A DNA stretch of 64,000 bases. It comes from JBBSBL01 sp046330255. Lineage in GTDB: Bacteria; Actinomycetota; Thermoleophilia; Solirubrobacterales; Solirubrobacteraceae. Positions 49,253 to 58,321 of this stretch are shown here, one piece after another. The first letter of the stretch is position 1; the number at the start of each line of letters is the position of its first letter. The notes beneath the pieces were generated by a model. It had not been told where the DNA came from. It did not search any database and worked only from the letters and a program-made list of their open reading frames with translations. A program made the position numbers and the translations under genes. The stretch lies in assembly GCA_046330255.1 (NCBI GenBank), contig JAXLTC010000001.1, positions 1,612,001-1,676,000 on the forward strand, in the 5' to 3' direction.

Positions 49253-49918
49253 CTGGTCCTCGTCGTGGACGACGAGGCCTCCGTTCGCCAGTCCCTCGAG
49301 CGCGCGCTGCGCCTCGAGGGCTTCGACGTGGCCACCGCCGCCGGCGGTCGCGAGGCGCTGGAGGCGATCGGCCGCCGGCCGCCGTCGGTCGTGGTGCTCG
49401 ACGTGACGATGCCCGGCATGGACGGCGTGAGCGTCGTGCGCCGGATCAGGGCGGACGGGCTCGACGTGCCCGTCTGCATCCTCTCGGCGCGCGACGAGAT
49501 CGACGATCGCGTCGCCGGGCTCCAGGCGGGCGCCGACGACTACCTCGTCAAGCCGTTCGCGGTCGCGGAGCTGACCGCGCGGCTGGCTGCGCTGCTGCGC
49601 CGGCGCGGAGCCCCGGTTCCGGGTCCGCTCGTCGTCGACGAGCTGGTGGTCGATCCGGGACGCCGCGTCGCGACGCGCGGCGGGCGCGAGCTCGGCCTGA
49701 CCAGGCGCGAGTTCGACCTCCTGGAGACTTTCGCGCGGCATCCGGGCCAGGTTCTCTCCCGCGAGCAGCTGCTGGAGCAGGTCTGGGGGTACGGGTTCGA
49801 CGTGGAGACCAACGTCGCCGACGTGTTCGTCGGCTACCTGCGGCGCAAGCTCGAGGCCGGGGGCGAACCGCGGCTGATCCACACGGCGCGCGGCGTCGGC
49901 TGGGCGCTGCGGCCATGA
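49253..49918 (+). CDS. OmpR-family response regulator
   Basis: Receiver domain: acidic pair DDE, phospho-acceptor Asp in VVVLDVTMPGMDG, Thr/Ser switch ILSARD, Lys in YLVKPF. The C-terminal winged helix is complete (LTRREFDLLETFARHPGQVLSREQLLEQVWG...RRKLEAGGEPRLIHTARGVGWAL). The first ATG/GTG/TTG in frame is GTG 49265, which would cut off the first strand; the sequence LVLVVDDE is complete only from CTG 49253, just after a hairpin, so CTG initiation or an odd start is likely (a further ATC at 49235 is in frame). Its stop overlaps the kinase ATG. Confidence 0.9.
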   Translation: MVLVVDDEASVRQSLERALRLEGFDVATAAGGREALEAIGRRPPSVVVLDVTMPGMDGVSVVRRIRADGLDVPVCILSARDEIDDRVAGLQAGADDYLVKPFAVAELTARLAALLRRRGAPVPGPLVVDELVVDPGRRVATRGGRELGLTRREFDLLETFARHPGQVLSREQLLEQVWGYGFDVETNVADVFVGYLRRKLEAGGEPRLIHTARGVGWALRP

Positions 49919-51297
49919 CGCGACCGCGCGGCCTGCGCGCGCGGATCACGCTCGCGGCGGTCGTCGCGGTCGCGGTCGTCGGGGCGGTGGCGGCGGTCGT
50001 CCTGCTCGCGGAGGTCGCGCGGGACGGCCGGACGGCGACCGACCGTGCCCTCGCTCGCCGCGTGGCGAGCATCGAGCGGCGCCCGCCCGGCCTGCCCCCG
50101 GGCGGCGCTCCTCCCGGCGGTCCCGCGGGCGCTCCGGGACTGCTCGCGGGATCCGGGACCTTCGTGCAGGTCGCCTACCGGGGCCAGGTGGTGCAGCAGC
50201 GCGGCGACGTCCCGGTCGACGCTCCGGGGGTGCCCGCGCGGAACGGATTCCGGACGGTGCAGATCGGCGGCGAGAAGTGGCGGTCGCTGACCGCTCCCCT
50301 GGCGCAGGGAGGCGGGCTGCGCGTCGAGGTCCTGAGCAGCCTCGCCCCGGTCGAGGCCCGAGTGGACCGCATCCGCGAGCTCGTGATCGTGCTGGGCCTG
50401 GCCGCGCTGGCGCTGACGGGCCTCGCCGCATGGGCCGCGACGACGCTGGCGCTGCGCCCGCTCGAGCGGCTGCGCGAGGGCGCAGCCCGCGTGAGCGGCG
50501 CGGAGGATCTCGACGCCGGTCTGCCCGAGGACGACGGGCCCGACGAGGTCCGCTCGCTGGCGCATGCGCTCAACGAGATGCTGGAGCGCCTGCGGGAGTC
50601 GACCGGGGCCCTGGAGCGGGCGCTGCTCGCGACCCGGCGCTTTGCCGCGGACGCGGGGCACGAGCTGAGAACGCCGCTGACGAGCATCCGTGCCAACCTC
50701 GACGTGCTCGAGCGCAACCCGGCCATGACGCCCGGAGAGCGTTCGGCGCTCCTGCGCGAGACGGCCGCGGAGCAGGAGCGGATCACCCACCTGCTCGAGG
50801 GTCTGCAGGCGCTGGCGCGCGGCGAGGCGGCGGAGAGCCTGCCGCGCGAGCGCGTCGAGATCGGCGACCTGGTCGACGCGGCGGTCCACGCCGCCGGACG
50901 CCGCCATCCCGGCACCGGCTACGCGCTCGAGGACGGCATCGGCGACGCCGCCGTCGACGGCTGGCCGAGCGGCCTGCGCCTGATCATCGACAACCTGCTC
51001 GACAACGCCGCCCTGCACGGTCGGGGCGGCGGTCGCGCGCTGGTAGCCCTCGACCGCGAGGGCGGCAGCATCGTGCTGCGCGTCGACGACGACGGCCCGG
51101 GGGTCCCGGAGGGCGAGCGCGCGGCCGTGCTCGAGCCGTTCGCCCGCGGGCCCGGCGTGCGGGCGCCCGGGAGCGGGCTCGGCCTGGCGATCGTCGCCCA
51201 GCAGGTAGCGCTGCACGGCGGCGTCCTGCGCCTCGGAGACTCTGCCCTCGGCGGCCTGGGCGTCGAGGTGCGGCTGCCCGCCGACCCGTCTCGCTAG
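49915..51297 (+). CDS. Sensor histidine kinase
   Basis: 460 aa. Two membrane segments (about 12-33 and 155-180) flank an extracytoplasmic sensor with a Pro/Gly stretch. HAMP follows, then HisKA with the phospho-His in FAADAGHELRTPLTSIRANLDVL, and HATPase: DNLLDNAALHG (N box; first Asn replaced by Asp), DDDGPGVP (G1), GSGLGLAIV (G2). ATG 49915 overlaps the regulator stop. The last 4 bp overlap the convergent glutamate decarboxylase gene. Signal unknown. Confidence 0.93.
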   Translation: MTRPRGLRARITLAAVVAVAVVGAVAAVVLLAEVARDGRTATDRALARRVASIERRPPGLPPGGAPPGGPAGAPGLLAGSGTFVQVAYRGQVVQQRGDVPVDAPGVPARNGFRTVQIGGEKWRSLTAPLAQGGGLRVEVLSSLAPVEARVDRIRELVIVLGLAALALTGLAAWAATTLALRPLERLREGAARVSGAEDLDAGLPEDDGPDEVRSLAHALNEMLERLRESTGALERALLATRRFAADAGHELRTPLTSIRANLDVLERNPAMTPGERSALLRETAAEQERITHLLEGLQALARGEAAESLPRERVEIGDLVDAAVHAAGRRHPGTGYALEDGIGDAAVDGWPSGLRLIIDNLLDNAALHGRGGGRALVALDREGGSIVLRVDDDGPGVPEGERAAVLEPFARGPGVRAPGSGLGLAIVAQQVALHGGVLRLGDSALGGLGVEVRLPADPSR

Positions 51298-52682
51298 TGC
51301 GCGAAGCTCGCCTGCTTGGGCGAGAGCGCGTCCGGCAGCGGCTCCGTCAGGGCCTCCAGCGTCTTGGTGCGGCGGCGCAGCTCCTCCAGGAACAGGTCGG
51401 CCATGTCCTTCGTCATCCCCGCGCGGACGACGACGCGCAGCACCGACAGGTCCTCGCAGTTCTCGGGGAACGTGTAGGCGGGAACCAGCCAGCCGCCCTC
51501 GCGCAGCGCGTCGGACACGTCGAAGACCGTGTAGTTCTTGATCTCGTCCTTCAGCTTGAACGCGAACACCGGCAGCTCGTCGCCCTTGGTGATCAGCTCG
51601 TAGGGGCCGATCTCCGCGATCGCCGAAGAGATGTACTGGGCGATCCGGGACGAGTTGCTCTGCACCCGCTCGTAGCCGGCCCGGCCGAGCAGCAGGAACA
51701 TGTAGTACTGCGCGATCACCTCGCTGCCCGGGCGCGAGAAGTTGAGCGCGAACGTCGGCATGTTGCCGCCCAGGTAGTTGACGTCGAACACTAGGTCCTT
51801 CGGGAGCGCCTCCTCGTCGCGCCAGATCGCCCAGCCGACGCCCGGGTAGACGAGCCCGTACTTGTGCCCCGAGGCGTTGATCGACTGCACGCGGTCGATC
51901 CGGAAGTCCCACTCGAGGTCGGGCTGGATGAACGGCGCGACGAACCCGCCCGACGCGCCGTCGACGTGGATCGGCACGTCGATCCCCTTCTCCTGCTGAA
52001 GGCGATCGAGCGCCGCGGCGATCTCCTTGACCGGCTCGTAGGAGCCGTCGAAGGTCGAGCCGAGGATCGCGACGACGCCGATCGTGTTCTCGTCGCAGTG
52101 GGCGGCGGCCTCGTCGGCGGTGAGGTGGTAGCGCCCGTCCTCCATCGGCACGGTCCTGGGCTCCACCTCCCAGTAGCGGCAGAACTTCTCCCAGCAGATC
52201 TGGACGTTCGCTCCCATCACCAGGTTCGGGCGATCGTGCGGCTTGCCCTCGGCCTTGCGGCGGTCGCGCCAGCGCCACTTGAGCGCCATGCCGCCGAGCA
52301 TCACCGCCTCGCTCGAGCCGGTGGTCGAGCAGCCGGTCGGCACCGAGCCCTCCGGCGCGTTCCACAGGTCGCTGAGGATGTTCACGCAGCGCGCCTCGAT
52401 CTCCGCGGTCTGCGGGTACTCGTCCTTGTCGATCATGTTCTTGTCGGCCGTGTCCGCCATCAGCCGGCCGGCGAGCTCCGGCATCCAGGTGGTGACGAAC
52501 GTCGCGAGGTTGAGTCGCGCGCTTCCGTCCAGCAGCAGCTCGCCGCGCAGCAGCTCGTAGGCGGGAAGCGACTCGACCCCGTGCTCGAACAGCCGCTTGC
52601 GCGGCAGCTGGAGCATCTCGGTCTCGAGCAGCTCGACGTTCAGATCGGTCGGCTCGTCGGTTGCGGCTTTGCTCAGCGGCAT
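51294..52682 (-). CDS. gad: Glutamate decarboxylase
   Basis: 462-aa PLP enzyme that converts glutamate to GABA, consuming a proton. Signatures: TTGSSEAVMLGGMALKWRWR, IHVDGASGGFVAPF, the PLP Lys in INASGHKYGLVYPGVGW, and FNFSRPGSEV-type sequence near the active site. ATG 52682 follows a strong AGGAGG ribosome site; a GTG at 52742 is in frame but not homologous. No GABA antiporter lies next to it, so a metabolic (GABA shunt) role is as likely as acid resistance. Confidence 0.94.
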   Translation of the reverse strand: MPLSKAATDEPTDLNVELLETEMLQLPRKRLFEHGVESLPAYELLRGELLLDGSARLNLATFVTTWMPELAGRLMADTADKNMIDKDEYPQTAEIEARCVNILSDLWNAPEGSVPTGCSTTGSSEAVMLGGMALKWRWRDRRKAEGKPHDRPNLVMGANVQICWEKFCRYWEVEPRTVPMEDGRYHLTADEAAAHCDENTIGVVAILGSTFDGSYEPVKEIAAALDRLQQEKGIDVPIHVDGASGGFVAPFIQPDLEWDFRIDRVQSINASGHKYGLVYPGVGWAIWRDEEALPKDLVFDVNYLGGNMPTFALNFSRPGSEVIAQYYMFLLLGRAGYERVQSNSSRIAQYISSAIAEIGPYELITKGDELPVFAFKLKDEIKNYTVFDVSDALREGGWLVPAYTFPENCEDLSVLRVVVRAGMTKDMADLFLEELRRRTKTLEALTEPLPDALSPKQASFAH

Positions 52683-52713
52683 GGGTCCTCCTGGTGGGGC
52701 GGTTGCGGCGAGC

Positions 52714-53970
52714 TTACGGACGCGAGGCGGCCGCGGCCTCATCCCGTTCGGACGAATCCGCGGGCGGCGGCGCGTGGCGGCGCAGCTCGCGCCGCGCGAT
52801 CGTCATCTTGTGCACCTCGTCGGGCCCGTCGGCGAGCCGCAGCGTGCGCATGTGCGCCCACATCCAGGCGAGCGGGAAGTCGTCGGAGACCCCGCCCCCT
52901 CCGTGGACCTGGATCGCGCGATCGATCACCTTCAGCGCGACGTTCGGGGCCGCGACCTTGATCGCCGCGATCTCCGTACGCGCGTGGCGGTTGCCGACCG
53001 TGTCCATGAGCCATGCGGTCTTGAGCGCGAGCAGGCGCAGCATCTCGATCTCGATGCGCGACTCGGCGATCCAGTCCTGGACGTTGGCCCGGGTCGCGAC
53101 CGGCCTGCCGAACGTGACGCGCTCCGACGCGCGGCGGCAAAGCAGCTCGAGCGCCCGCTCGGCCGCGCCGATCGAGCGCATGCAGTGGTGGATGCGCCCC
53201 GGGCCCAGGCGCGCCTGGCTGATCATGAAGCCGTCGCCCTCGCCCGCGATCAGGTTGGAGGCCGGCACGCGGACGTCCTCGAAGCGCAGCTCGGCGTGGC
53301 CCTCCTGGTCCTGGTAGCCGAACACCGGTAGCCCGCGCACGACCGTCAGGCCGCCGTTGTCCAGCGGCACCAGCACCATGCTCTGCTGCCGGTGCGGCGG
53401 GCCTTCCGGGTTGGTCTTCCCCATCACGATCAGGATCCGGCAGTGCGGGTGCAGCGCCCCAGAGGCCCACCACTTGCGCCCGTTCAGCACGTACTCGTCG
53501 CCCGAGCGCTCGATCCGGAGCTGCACGTTCGTCGCGTCCGAGCTGGCCACGTCCGGCTCGGTCATCGCGAAGGTCGAGCGGATGTCGCCGTCGAGCAGCG
53601 GGCGCAGCCAGCGCTCCTGCTGCTCCGGCGTGCCGAACAGCGAGAGCACCTCCATGTTCCCGGTGTCGGGCGCGGAGCAGTTGCACGCCTCCGAGGCGAT
53701 GTGGCTGCGGCCGAGGATCTCCGCGAGCGGCGCGTAGTCGGCGTTCGTCAGCCCCGCGCCGAAGTCCGGGTTCGGGTGGAAGAGGTTCCACAGCCCGCGC
53801 TCGCGGGCCTCGTTCTTGAGCTCCTCCATCACCGGCGGCTGGGCGTGCGGGTCGCCGGCCTCGCGCAGCTGGCGCTCGTAGACGGGCTCGGCCGGATAGA
53901 CGCGCTCGTCCATGAACGCGCTCAGGCGCGCCTGGAAGTCCTTGCACGTCGCGCTCGGCTCGAGATCCAT
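52714..53970 (-). CDS. Acyl-CoA dehydrogenase family protein
   Basis: 418 aa, FAD enzyme. Signatures: FAMTEPDVASSDATN (FAD and substrate loop), RKWWASGALHPHCRILIVMGKTN, and the C-terminal QVHGGGGVSDDFPLAWMWAHMRTLRLADGPDEVHK. This form, with a long N-terminal region (FMDERVYPAEPVYE), is typical of the ACAD10/11-like branch. Product and chain length unknown. ATG 53970 follows AGGAGAGG. Confidence 0.92.
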   Translation of the reverse strand: MDLEPSATCKDFQARLSAFMDERVYPAEPVYERQLREAGDPHAQPPVMEELKNEARERGLWNLFHPNPDFGAGLTNADYAPLAEILGRSHIASEACNCSAPDTGNMEVLSLFGTPEQQERWLRPLLDGDIRSTFAMTEPDVASSDATNVQLRIERSGDEYVLNGRKWWASGALHPHCRILIVMGKTNPEGPPHRQQSMVLVPLDNGGLTVVRGLPVFGYQDQEGHAELRFEDVRVPASNLIAGEGDGFMISQARLGPGRIHHCMRSIGAAERALELLCRRASERVTFGRPVATRANVQDWIAESRIEIEMLRLLALKTAWLMDTVGNRHARTEIAAIKVAAPNVALKVIDRAIQVHGGGGVSDDFPLAWMWAHMRTLRLADGPDEVHKMTIARRELRRHAPPPADSSERDEAAAASRP

Positions 53971-54089
53971 CGGCCTCTCCTGGTCCGTCGCGGGTCGGGC
54001 GCCGCAGGCTACCCGCGCGCGGCTTGCGGCAGCTCATGCGGCGTGAGAGGGTCCGCGGTCGACCACCGCATTCCGACCGGGGGAGCACC

Positions 54090-54410
54090 ATGCCGAAGTA
54101 CCTCATCGAGGCGTCCTACAACTCCGAGGGCGCGAAGGGAGTTCAGAGCGCCGGGGGCACGGCCCGCGTGGAGGCGGTTCGCAAGGCGACCGAGGGCGTC
54201 GGCGGCTCGGTCGAGTCGTTCCACTTCGCCTTCGGCGACACCGACGCCTACGTGATCGTCGACGCGCCGGATGTCGAGAGCATCGCGGCGCTCGCGCTAG
54301 CCGTGAACGCCAGCGGCAAGGTGACGGTCAAGACGACCGTGCTGCTGACGGCGGAGCAGGTCGACGACGCCGCGCGGCGGTCGGTGGGTTACGCGGCGCC
54401 GGGGTCGTAA
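54090..54410 (+). CDS. GYD-domain protein
   Basis: 106 aa. MPKYLIEASYNSEGAKGVQSAGGTARVEAVRKATEGVGGSVESFHFAFGDTDAYVIVDAPD is the GYD fold (named for a Gly-Tyr-Asp motif; here GDTDAYVIVD), a ferredoxin-like small domain of unknown function often present in actinobacteria. A GGGGGAG ribosome site precedes ATG 54090. It stands alone. Confidence 0.87.
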   Translation: MPKYLIEASYNSEGAKGVQSAGGTARVEAVRKATEGVGGSVESFHFAFGDTDAYVIVDAPDVESIAALALAVNASGKVTVKTTVLLTAEQVDDAARRSVGYAAPGS

Positions 54411-54460
54411 GGACCCCGTGCGGGAGGCCGCACGCGGACGCCTGGGGGGCTGAGGCCCCG

Positions 54461-54871
54461 GTGCTGAGGATGCCGTCCGAGAATGCGGGCCTGGCCCGGT
54501 CGTTCTGCGGTGCGTTCAACCGCCGAGACCTCGGTGCTGTGCTCGCGCTCATGCACGAGGACGTCCGGATCGAGCCGCGCATCGGGTCGCTGGAGGGCGA
54601 CTTCGTCGGCCACGAGGGAGTCCGCCGGTGGTGGGCCCAACTGCTCACGGCCTTCCCCGACTACCTTGTCTCGATCGAGGAGATCCAAGACTTCGACGAG
54701 CTCACGCTCGGACGCCTCCGGGGTCGGGCGCATGGCGCTGCCAGTACGACGCCCGTGGTCGAGACTTGGTGGCAGGCGATCACGTGGCGCGGCGCGAAGT
54801 GCTCCCGGTGGCGCAACTTCGCGACGGAGTCCGAGGCGTTCGAGACCGTCCAGCGAGAGGCGGGACGATGA
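54461..54871 (+). CDS. SnoaL/NTF2-like protein
   Basis: 136 aa. Alpha+beta barrel pattern of the NTF2 superfamily: FCGAFNRRDLGAVLALMHEDVRIEP, FVGHEGVRRWWAQLLTAFPDY, ending WRNFATESEAFETV. It may be a small-ligand-binding protein or polyketide-cyclase-like isomerase. GTG 54461 follows GAGG by 5 nt; ATG 54470 is an alternative. The stop overlaps the next ATG (ATGA). Confidence 0.8.
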   Translation: MLRMPSENAGLARSFCGAFNRRDLGAVLALMHEDVRIEPRIGSLEGDFVGHEGVRRWWAQLLTAFPDYLVSIEEIQDFDELTLGRLRGRAHGAASTTPVVETWWQAITWRGAKCSRWRNFATESEAFETVQREAGR

Positions 54872-55302
54872 CCGAGGAGATTCAGGTTGGTGCGCTGAGC
54901 GTGCGCTTCTTGGTGGAGGCGGCCGATTCGAACGGGAGCGCGAGCGTCTTCGAGTGCGACGTTCCGGCGGAGAGCATGATGCCCGTGCCGCACAGTCACG
55001 ACGCCTTCGAGGAGACGATCTACGGCCTCGAAGGCGTCACCACGTGGACGGTGGACGCCCGGCGACTCGATGTCTCGCCCGGGGAGGCGATTTGCATACC
55101 TCGCGGCGCGGTCCACGGGTTCGACAACAACGGGATCGAGGACGCGAGGTTCCTCGCGATCGCCAGCCCTGGGCTGATGACGGCCGGCTACTTCCGTGAG
55201 ATCCATGAGGTGCTGGCCTCGGCCGCGGCGGGGCCGCCGGACCGCGCGAGGATCGCGGCGGTCATGCGTCGCCACGGCCTGACGCCGGCGGCGCCGGGCT
55301 GA
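54868..55302 (+). CDS. Cupin-domain protein
   Basis: 144 aa. Metal motif 1: PVPHSHDAFEETIYGLEG (His, His, Glu); motif 2: ISPGEAIC-like segment with PRGAVHGFDNNG (third His), so the metal site looks intact. ATG 54868 overlaps the SnoaL-like gene. The two probably act on one small molecule; substrate unknown. Confidence 0.85.
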   Translation: MTEEIQVGALSVRFLVEAADSNGSASVFECDVPAESMMPVPHSHDAFEETIYGLEGVTTWTVDARRLDVSPGEAICIPRGAVHGFDNNGIEDARFLAIASPGLMTAGYFREIHEVLASAAAGPPDRARIAAVMRRHGLTPAAPG

Positions 55303-55397
55303 GGCGCCTCTGGACGGCGGACGCGCCGGACCGGAAGAGCCGGCAGCCGCGGGAAGCCGACCACGAGACCGCGGCCTGAGGTGGCCGGCGGCAGCCC

Positions 55398-56792
55398 TCA
55401 GCGCCGGCGCTTGCGTGGCGGCGCAGCCAGAAGCGTGAAGTAGGCGGTGCGCGGGCGGGCCCGGTTGCCCGCCCGGTCGCGTGCCTCGACCACGACCCGG
55501 TAGCGCCCAGGGGCGAGCAGGCGCCGCCCGACGCGTCCGGAGAACCGCAGCCGCGTGGTGCCTCGGTGCGCGCTCAGGCGCGCCTCGGCGACCGTCGCAT
55601 AGCGCACGCAGCGCCGGGCCCGGCGCTGCGTGCGCGTGGGCCGAACGCACGAGCGCCCACGGCGCCGGCCTGTGAACCCGCGGTCGATCCGAAGGGTGAC
55701 CCTGGCGTCCTCCGAGAGCGTCAGCCGGATCGTTGTGCGGTGTCCGTGCCTGAAGGTCGCCGGCACGACCGCGAGCGCGGAGATCCGCGGCGCCGTCCGG
55801 TCCCGACCGCCGCCCGGAGGGGGCGTGACGGTCGGGCGCTGCACCCCGGTCACCCGCGCGATCTGCGACGTGGTCTCGAGCGAGACGAACAGGGACTCGC
55901 CGTTCGCCGTGACGTAGCGCGGCCCCGACGCATCCGGGAAGCCGGTCAACTTCGTCACCGCGCCGCCGGGGGTGAGGCGCGTGAGCGAGTTGCCCGCGAA
56001 CTGGGCGAACCAGTACGCGCCGTCCGCGCCGAGCGTCACGCCGAAGGGGTCTGTCATCAAGACCGCCGTCCGAGCCGGCGTCCCACCGGGGGAGAGGCGT
56101 CCGATCTCATCGGAGGGGTTCGCGAACGCCATCTGCGTGCCCGGCCCGGCGGCCACCTGCTGCGGCGTGCCGCCGACGGTGTAGAACGTCTGGCCCGCGG
56201 CGGGGTTCGCAGGGTTCACGCGGACGATCCGGCCGCCGGCGAAGTCGGCGATCCAGATCCCGCCATCCCCGCCGCGGGCGACGCCGCGGGCACCCATCCC
56301 GGCGACGGGCGTGGAGGTGAACCCGGTGGGGTTGCCAGGCGGGACCTTGATCACCTTGTCCCCGCTGGCCGCCCAGAGGTTCCCGTCGGGCCCGGTCACG
56401 ATCCCGTGCGGGTCGGCGATGTCGGCGATCGCGAACTTCTCGTCGGTGTTCACCGGGTCGGCGGGAGAGAAGCGCGCGACTCCGCCGGCCTGGGTGACCC
56501 AGATGTTGCCGTCCGGGCCGCTCGTGATCCCGACGGGGTTGGCGATGTCGGGCGGGTCGTACTCGGTGACCGTGCCGCCCGGGGTCACCCTGGCGATGTC
56601 CGGTGGGCCGCCCGAGAGCGCGACCCAGACGTTGCCGTCCGGGCCGCGGGTCAGCTGTCCCGGGGTCTTGGCCACGGGATAGACGCCGTTGACGACGGGC
56701 GCCGCGCCCGCCGCCGGCGCGGCGACGAGGACCGCGGCGCTCGCGAGAAGCGCGATGCGCACGAGCGCTCCGGGCCGCGGTCCGATCCCCAC
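55398..56792 (-). CDS. Secreted beta-propeller protein (virginiamycin B lyase-like) with C-terminal Ig-like domain
   Basis: 464 aa. Signal peptide at residues 10-32 (VRIALLASAAVLVAAPAAGA). Repeats with GPDGNVWVAL, GPDGNIWVTQ, GPDGNLWAAS and GGDGGIWIAD form a six- or seven-bladed propeller (about 35-345). A linker VTPPPGGGRDRTAPRISAL leads to a basic beta-sandwich domain with two Cys. The lyase catalytic residues were not confirmed, so function is open. GTG 56792 is chosen over the remote 56942 start: TAGGGT (56800-56805, reverse) lies 7 nt before it. Confidence 0.82.
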   Translation of the reverse strand: MGIGPRPGALVRIALLASAAVLVAAPAAGAAPVVNGVYPVAKTPGQLTRGPDGNVWVALSGGPPDIARVTPGGTVTEYDPPDIANPVGITSGPDGNIWVTQAGGVARFSPADPVNTDEKFAIADIADPHGIVTGPDGNLWAASGDKVIKVPPGNPTGFTSTPVAGMGARGVARGGDGGIWIADFAGGRIVRVNPANPAAGQTFYTVGGTPQQVAAGPGTQMAFANPSDEIGRLSPGGTPARTAVLMTDPFGVTLGADGAYWFAQFAGNSLTRLTPGGAVTKLTGFPDASGPRYVTANGESLFVSLETTSQIARVTGVQRPTVTPPPGGGRDRTAPRISALAVVPATFRHGHRTTIRLTLSEDARVTLRIDRGFTGRRRGRSCVRPTRTQRRARRCVRYATVAEARLSAHRGTTRLRFSGRVGRRLLAPGRYRVVVEARDRAGNRARPRTAYFTLLAAPPRKRRR

Positions 56793-56887
56793 GATCGTGA
56801 CCCTAGAACATCGCCGCCGGGGAGGCGCCGCACCGAGGACGGGTGTTCGTGAGGACGGCGCGCGCCGGCCTTGCCTACGCTTCACGG

Positions 56888-57355
56888 GTGCTCGCTCCGA
56901 GATCCGGTCGCAGGCGCCTCGCCGCACTCGGCGTCGCGGCAATCGCCGCGCTCCCTCTCGCCGGCTGCGCGGAGCAGGACAAGGCCCAGGCCGGGGCGGC
57001 GCTCGAGGCGTACCTGAACGACTACGCGACCGGCAACGTGGTGGCGGCCTGCGCCCGCCTCACCCCGCAGGCGCGCCTCGCGTTCCGCACCCGCATCCGC
57101 GGGGTGCTCTACCAGCCATGCGCCCCCGCGATGCGCGAGCGCCTTCGGATCAGCGGCGCGAGCTGGATTCCACGACTCATGGGGCTGCAGGTCACGTCCG
57201 TCGACGTTCACGGCGACCGCGCCTCAGCTGTGACCGCTCCTGACAGCCTCCTCGGCGGGGCGCCGACCCCCCTACGCAAGATCGGGGGTCGCTGGCTCAT
57301 CACCGCGCCGGCCGACCTCAAGCTCGTGCCGACGCCACCCAGCGACGGCTTCTGA
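56888..57355 (+). CDS. Putative lipoprotein, possibly NTF2-like
   Basis: 155 aa. The N-terminus RRLAALGVAAIAALPLAGCAEQD is a clear lipoprotein signal (lipobox LAGC). The mature part AALEAYLNDYATGNVVAACARLTPQARLAF resembles small NTF2/DUF4878-like lipoproteins. GTG 56888 is chosen over 56843 because TACGCT (56876-56881) lies 6 nt upstream, so the mRNA is probably leaderless. Function unknown. Confidence 0.75.
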   Translation: MLAPRSGRRRLAALGVAAIAALPLAGCAEQDKAQAGAALEAYLNDYATGNVVAACARLTPQARLAFRTRIRGVLYQPCAPAMRERLRISGASWIPRLMGLQVTSVDVHGDRASAVTAPDSLLGGAPTPLRKIGGRWLITAPADLKLVPTPPSDGF

Positions 57356-57428
57356 GCCAATAGCGCCCGGCGCGCGGCGCTCCGACACTCCGCCGGGGCT
57401 CGCGAGCCCATGATGTACGGTGGATCGG

Positions 57429-58313
57429 ATGCAGCCGCTCGTCTGGGATCGCAGGCCGGAGGGCCTCCGTGCGCCGGCCCTCGTATGCGCGTTCGGCGGC
57501 TGGAACGACGCCGCCGACGCCGCCACGACCGCGCTCGGCTTCGTGTCCTCGGCGCTCGGCGCGGAACGCTTCGCGGCGATCGATCCGGAGGAGTTCTACG
57601 ACTTCCAGTCGACGCGCCCGCAGATCGCGCTGCGCGACGGGATCACGCGCGAGATCACCTGGCCCGAGGTGGAGGTCCTCGCGGCGAACGTCCCCCGCGC
57701 GCCCCGTGACCTGGTGTTCCTCACCGGTCCGGAGCCGTCGATGCGCTGGCGCGCGTTCGCCGCCGCGATCGTCGACCTGGCCGAGGCGCTCGGCGTCCAG
57801 ATCGTCGTGACCCTCGGTGCGCTGCTGGCGGACGTGCCGCACACGCGCCCGGTCGCGATCACGGGCATCGCCTCGGACGAGGCGCTCGCCGAGCGCACAG
57901 CGCTCAGCCGCTCCAACTACGAGGGGCCCACCGGCATCACGGGGGTGCTGCATGCCGCGTGCGCGGAGGCGGGGATGCCGTCGGCGAGCCTGTGGGCCGC
58001 AGTGCCCCACTACATCGCCGCGACGCCGAACCCCAAGGCGGCGCTCGCGCTCGTGCGCAAGCTCGAGTCGCTCGTCGGCGTCACGGTCGACGCCTCGGAG
58101 CTCGAGTCGGCTGTGGTCGACTACGACCGTCAGGTGGACCTCGCGGTGCAGAGCGACGACGAGGTCCGCCAGTTCGTCGAGCGCCTCGAGGCCGCGGCCG
58201 AAGAGGCCGAGGACGGGACGGCCGAGGCGAGCGGCGGCAAGCTGCCCTCCGGCGACACGATCGCGCGCGAGTTCCAGCGCTTCCTGCGCCAGCGCGGTCC
58301 CGAGAGCTCCTAG
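57429..58313 (+). CDS. PAC2-family protein
   Basis: 294 aa. PAC2 (proteasome-assembly-chaperone-like) signatures: LVCAFGGWNDAADAATTAL, FLTGPEPSMRWRAF, and NYEGPTGITGVLHAACAEAGMPSASLWAAVPHYIAATPNPKA. Conserved next to proteasome or unrelated genes in actinobacteria; role unclear. A GTG at 57420 is in frame, but TACGGT (57416-57421) lies 7 nt before ATG 57429, making the ATG the likely leaderless start. Confidence 0.88.
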   Translation: MQPLVWDRRPEGLRAPALVCAFGGWNDAADAATTALGFVSSALGAERFAAIDPEEFYDFQSTRPQIALRDGITREITWPEVEVLAANVPRAPRDLVFLTGPEPSMRWRAFAAAIVDLAEALGVQIVVTLGALLADVPHTRPVAITGIASDEALAERTALSRSNYEGPTGITGVLHAACAEAGMPSASLWAAVPHYIAATPNPKAALALVRKLESLVGVTVDASELESAVVDYDRQVDLAVQSDDEVRQFVERLEAAAEEAEDGTAEASGGKLPSGDTIAREFQRFLRQRGPESS

Positions 58314-58321
58314 CCGACCGG

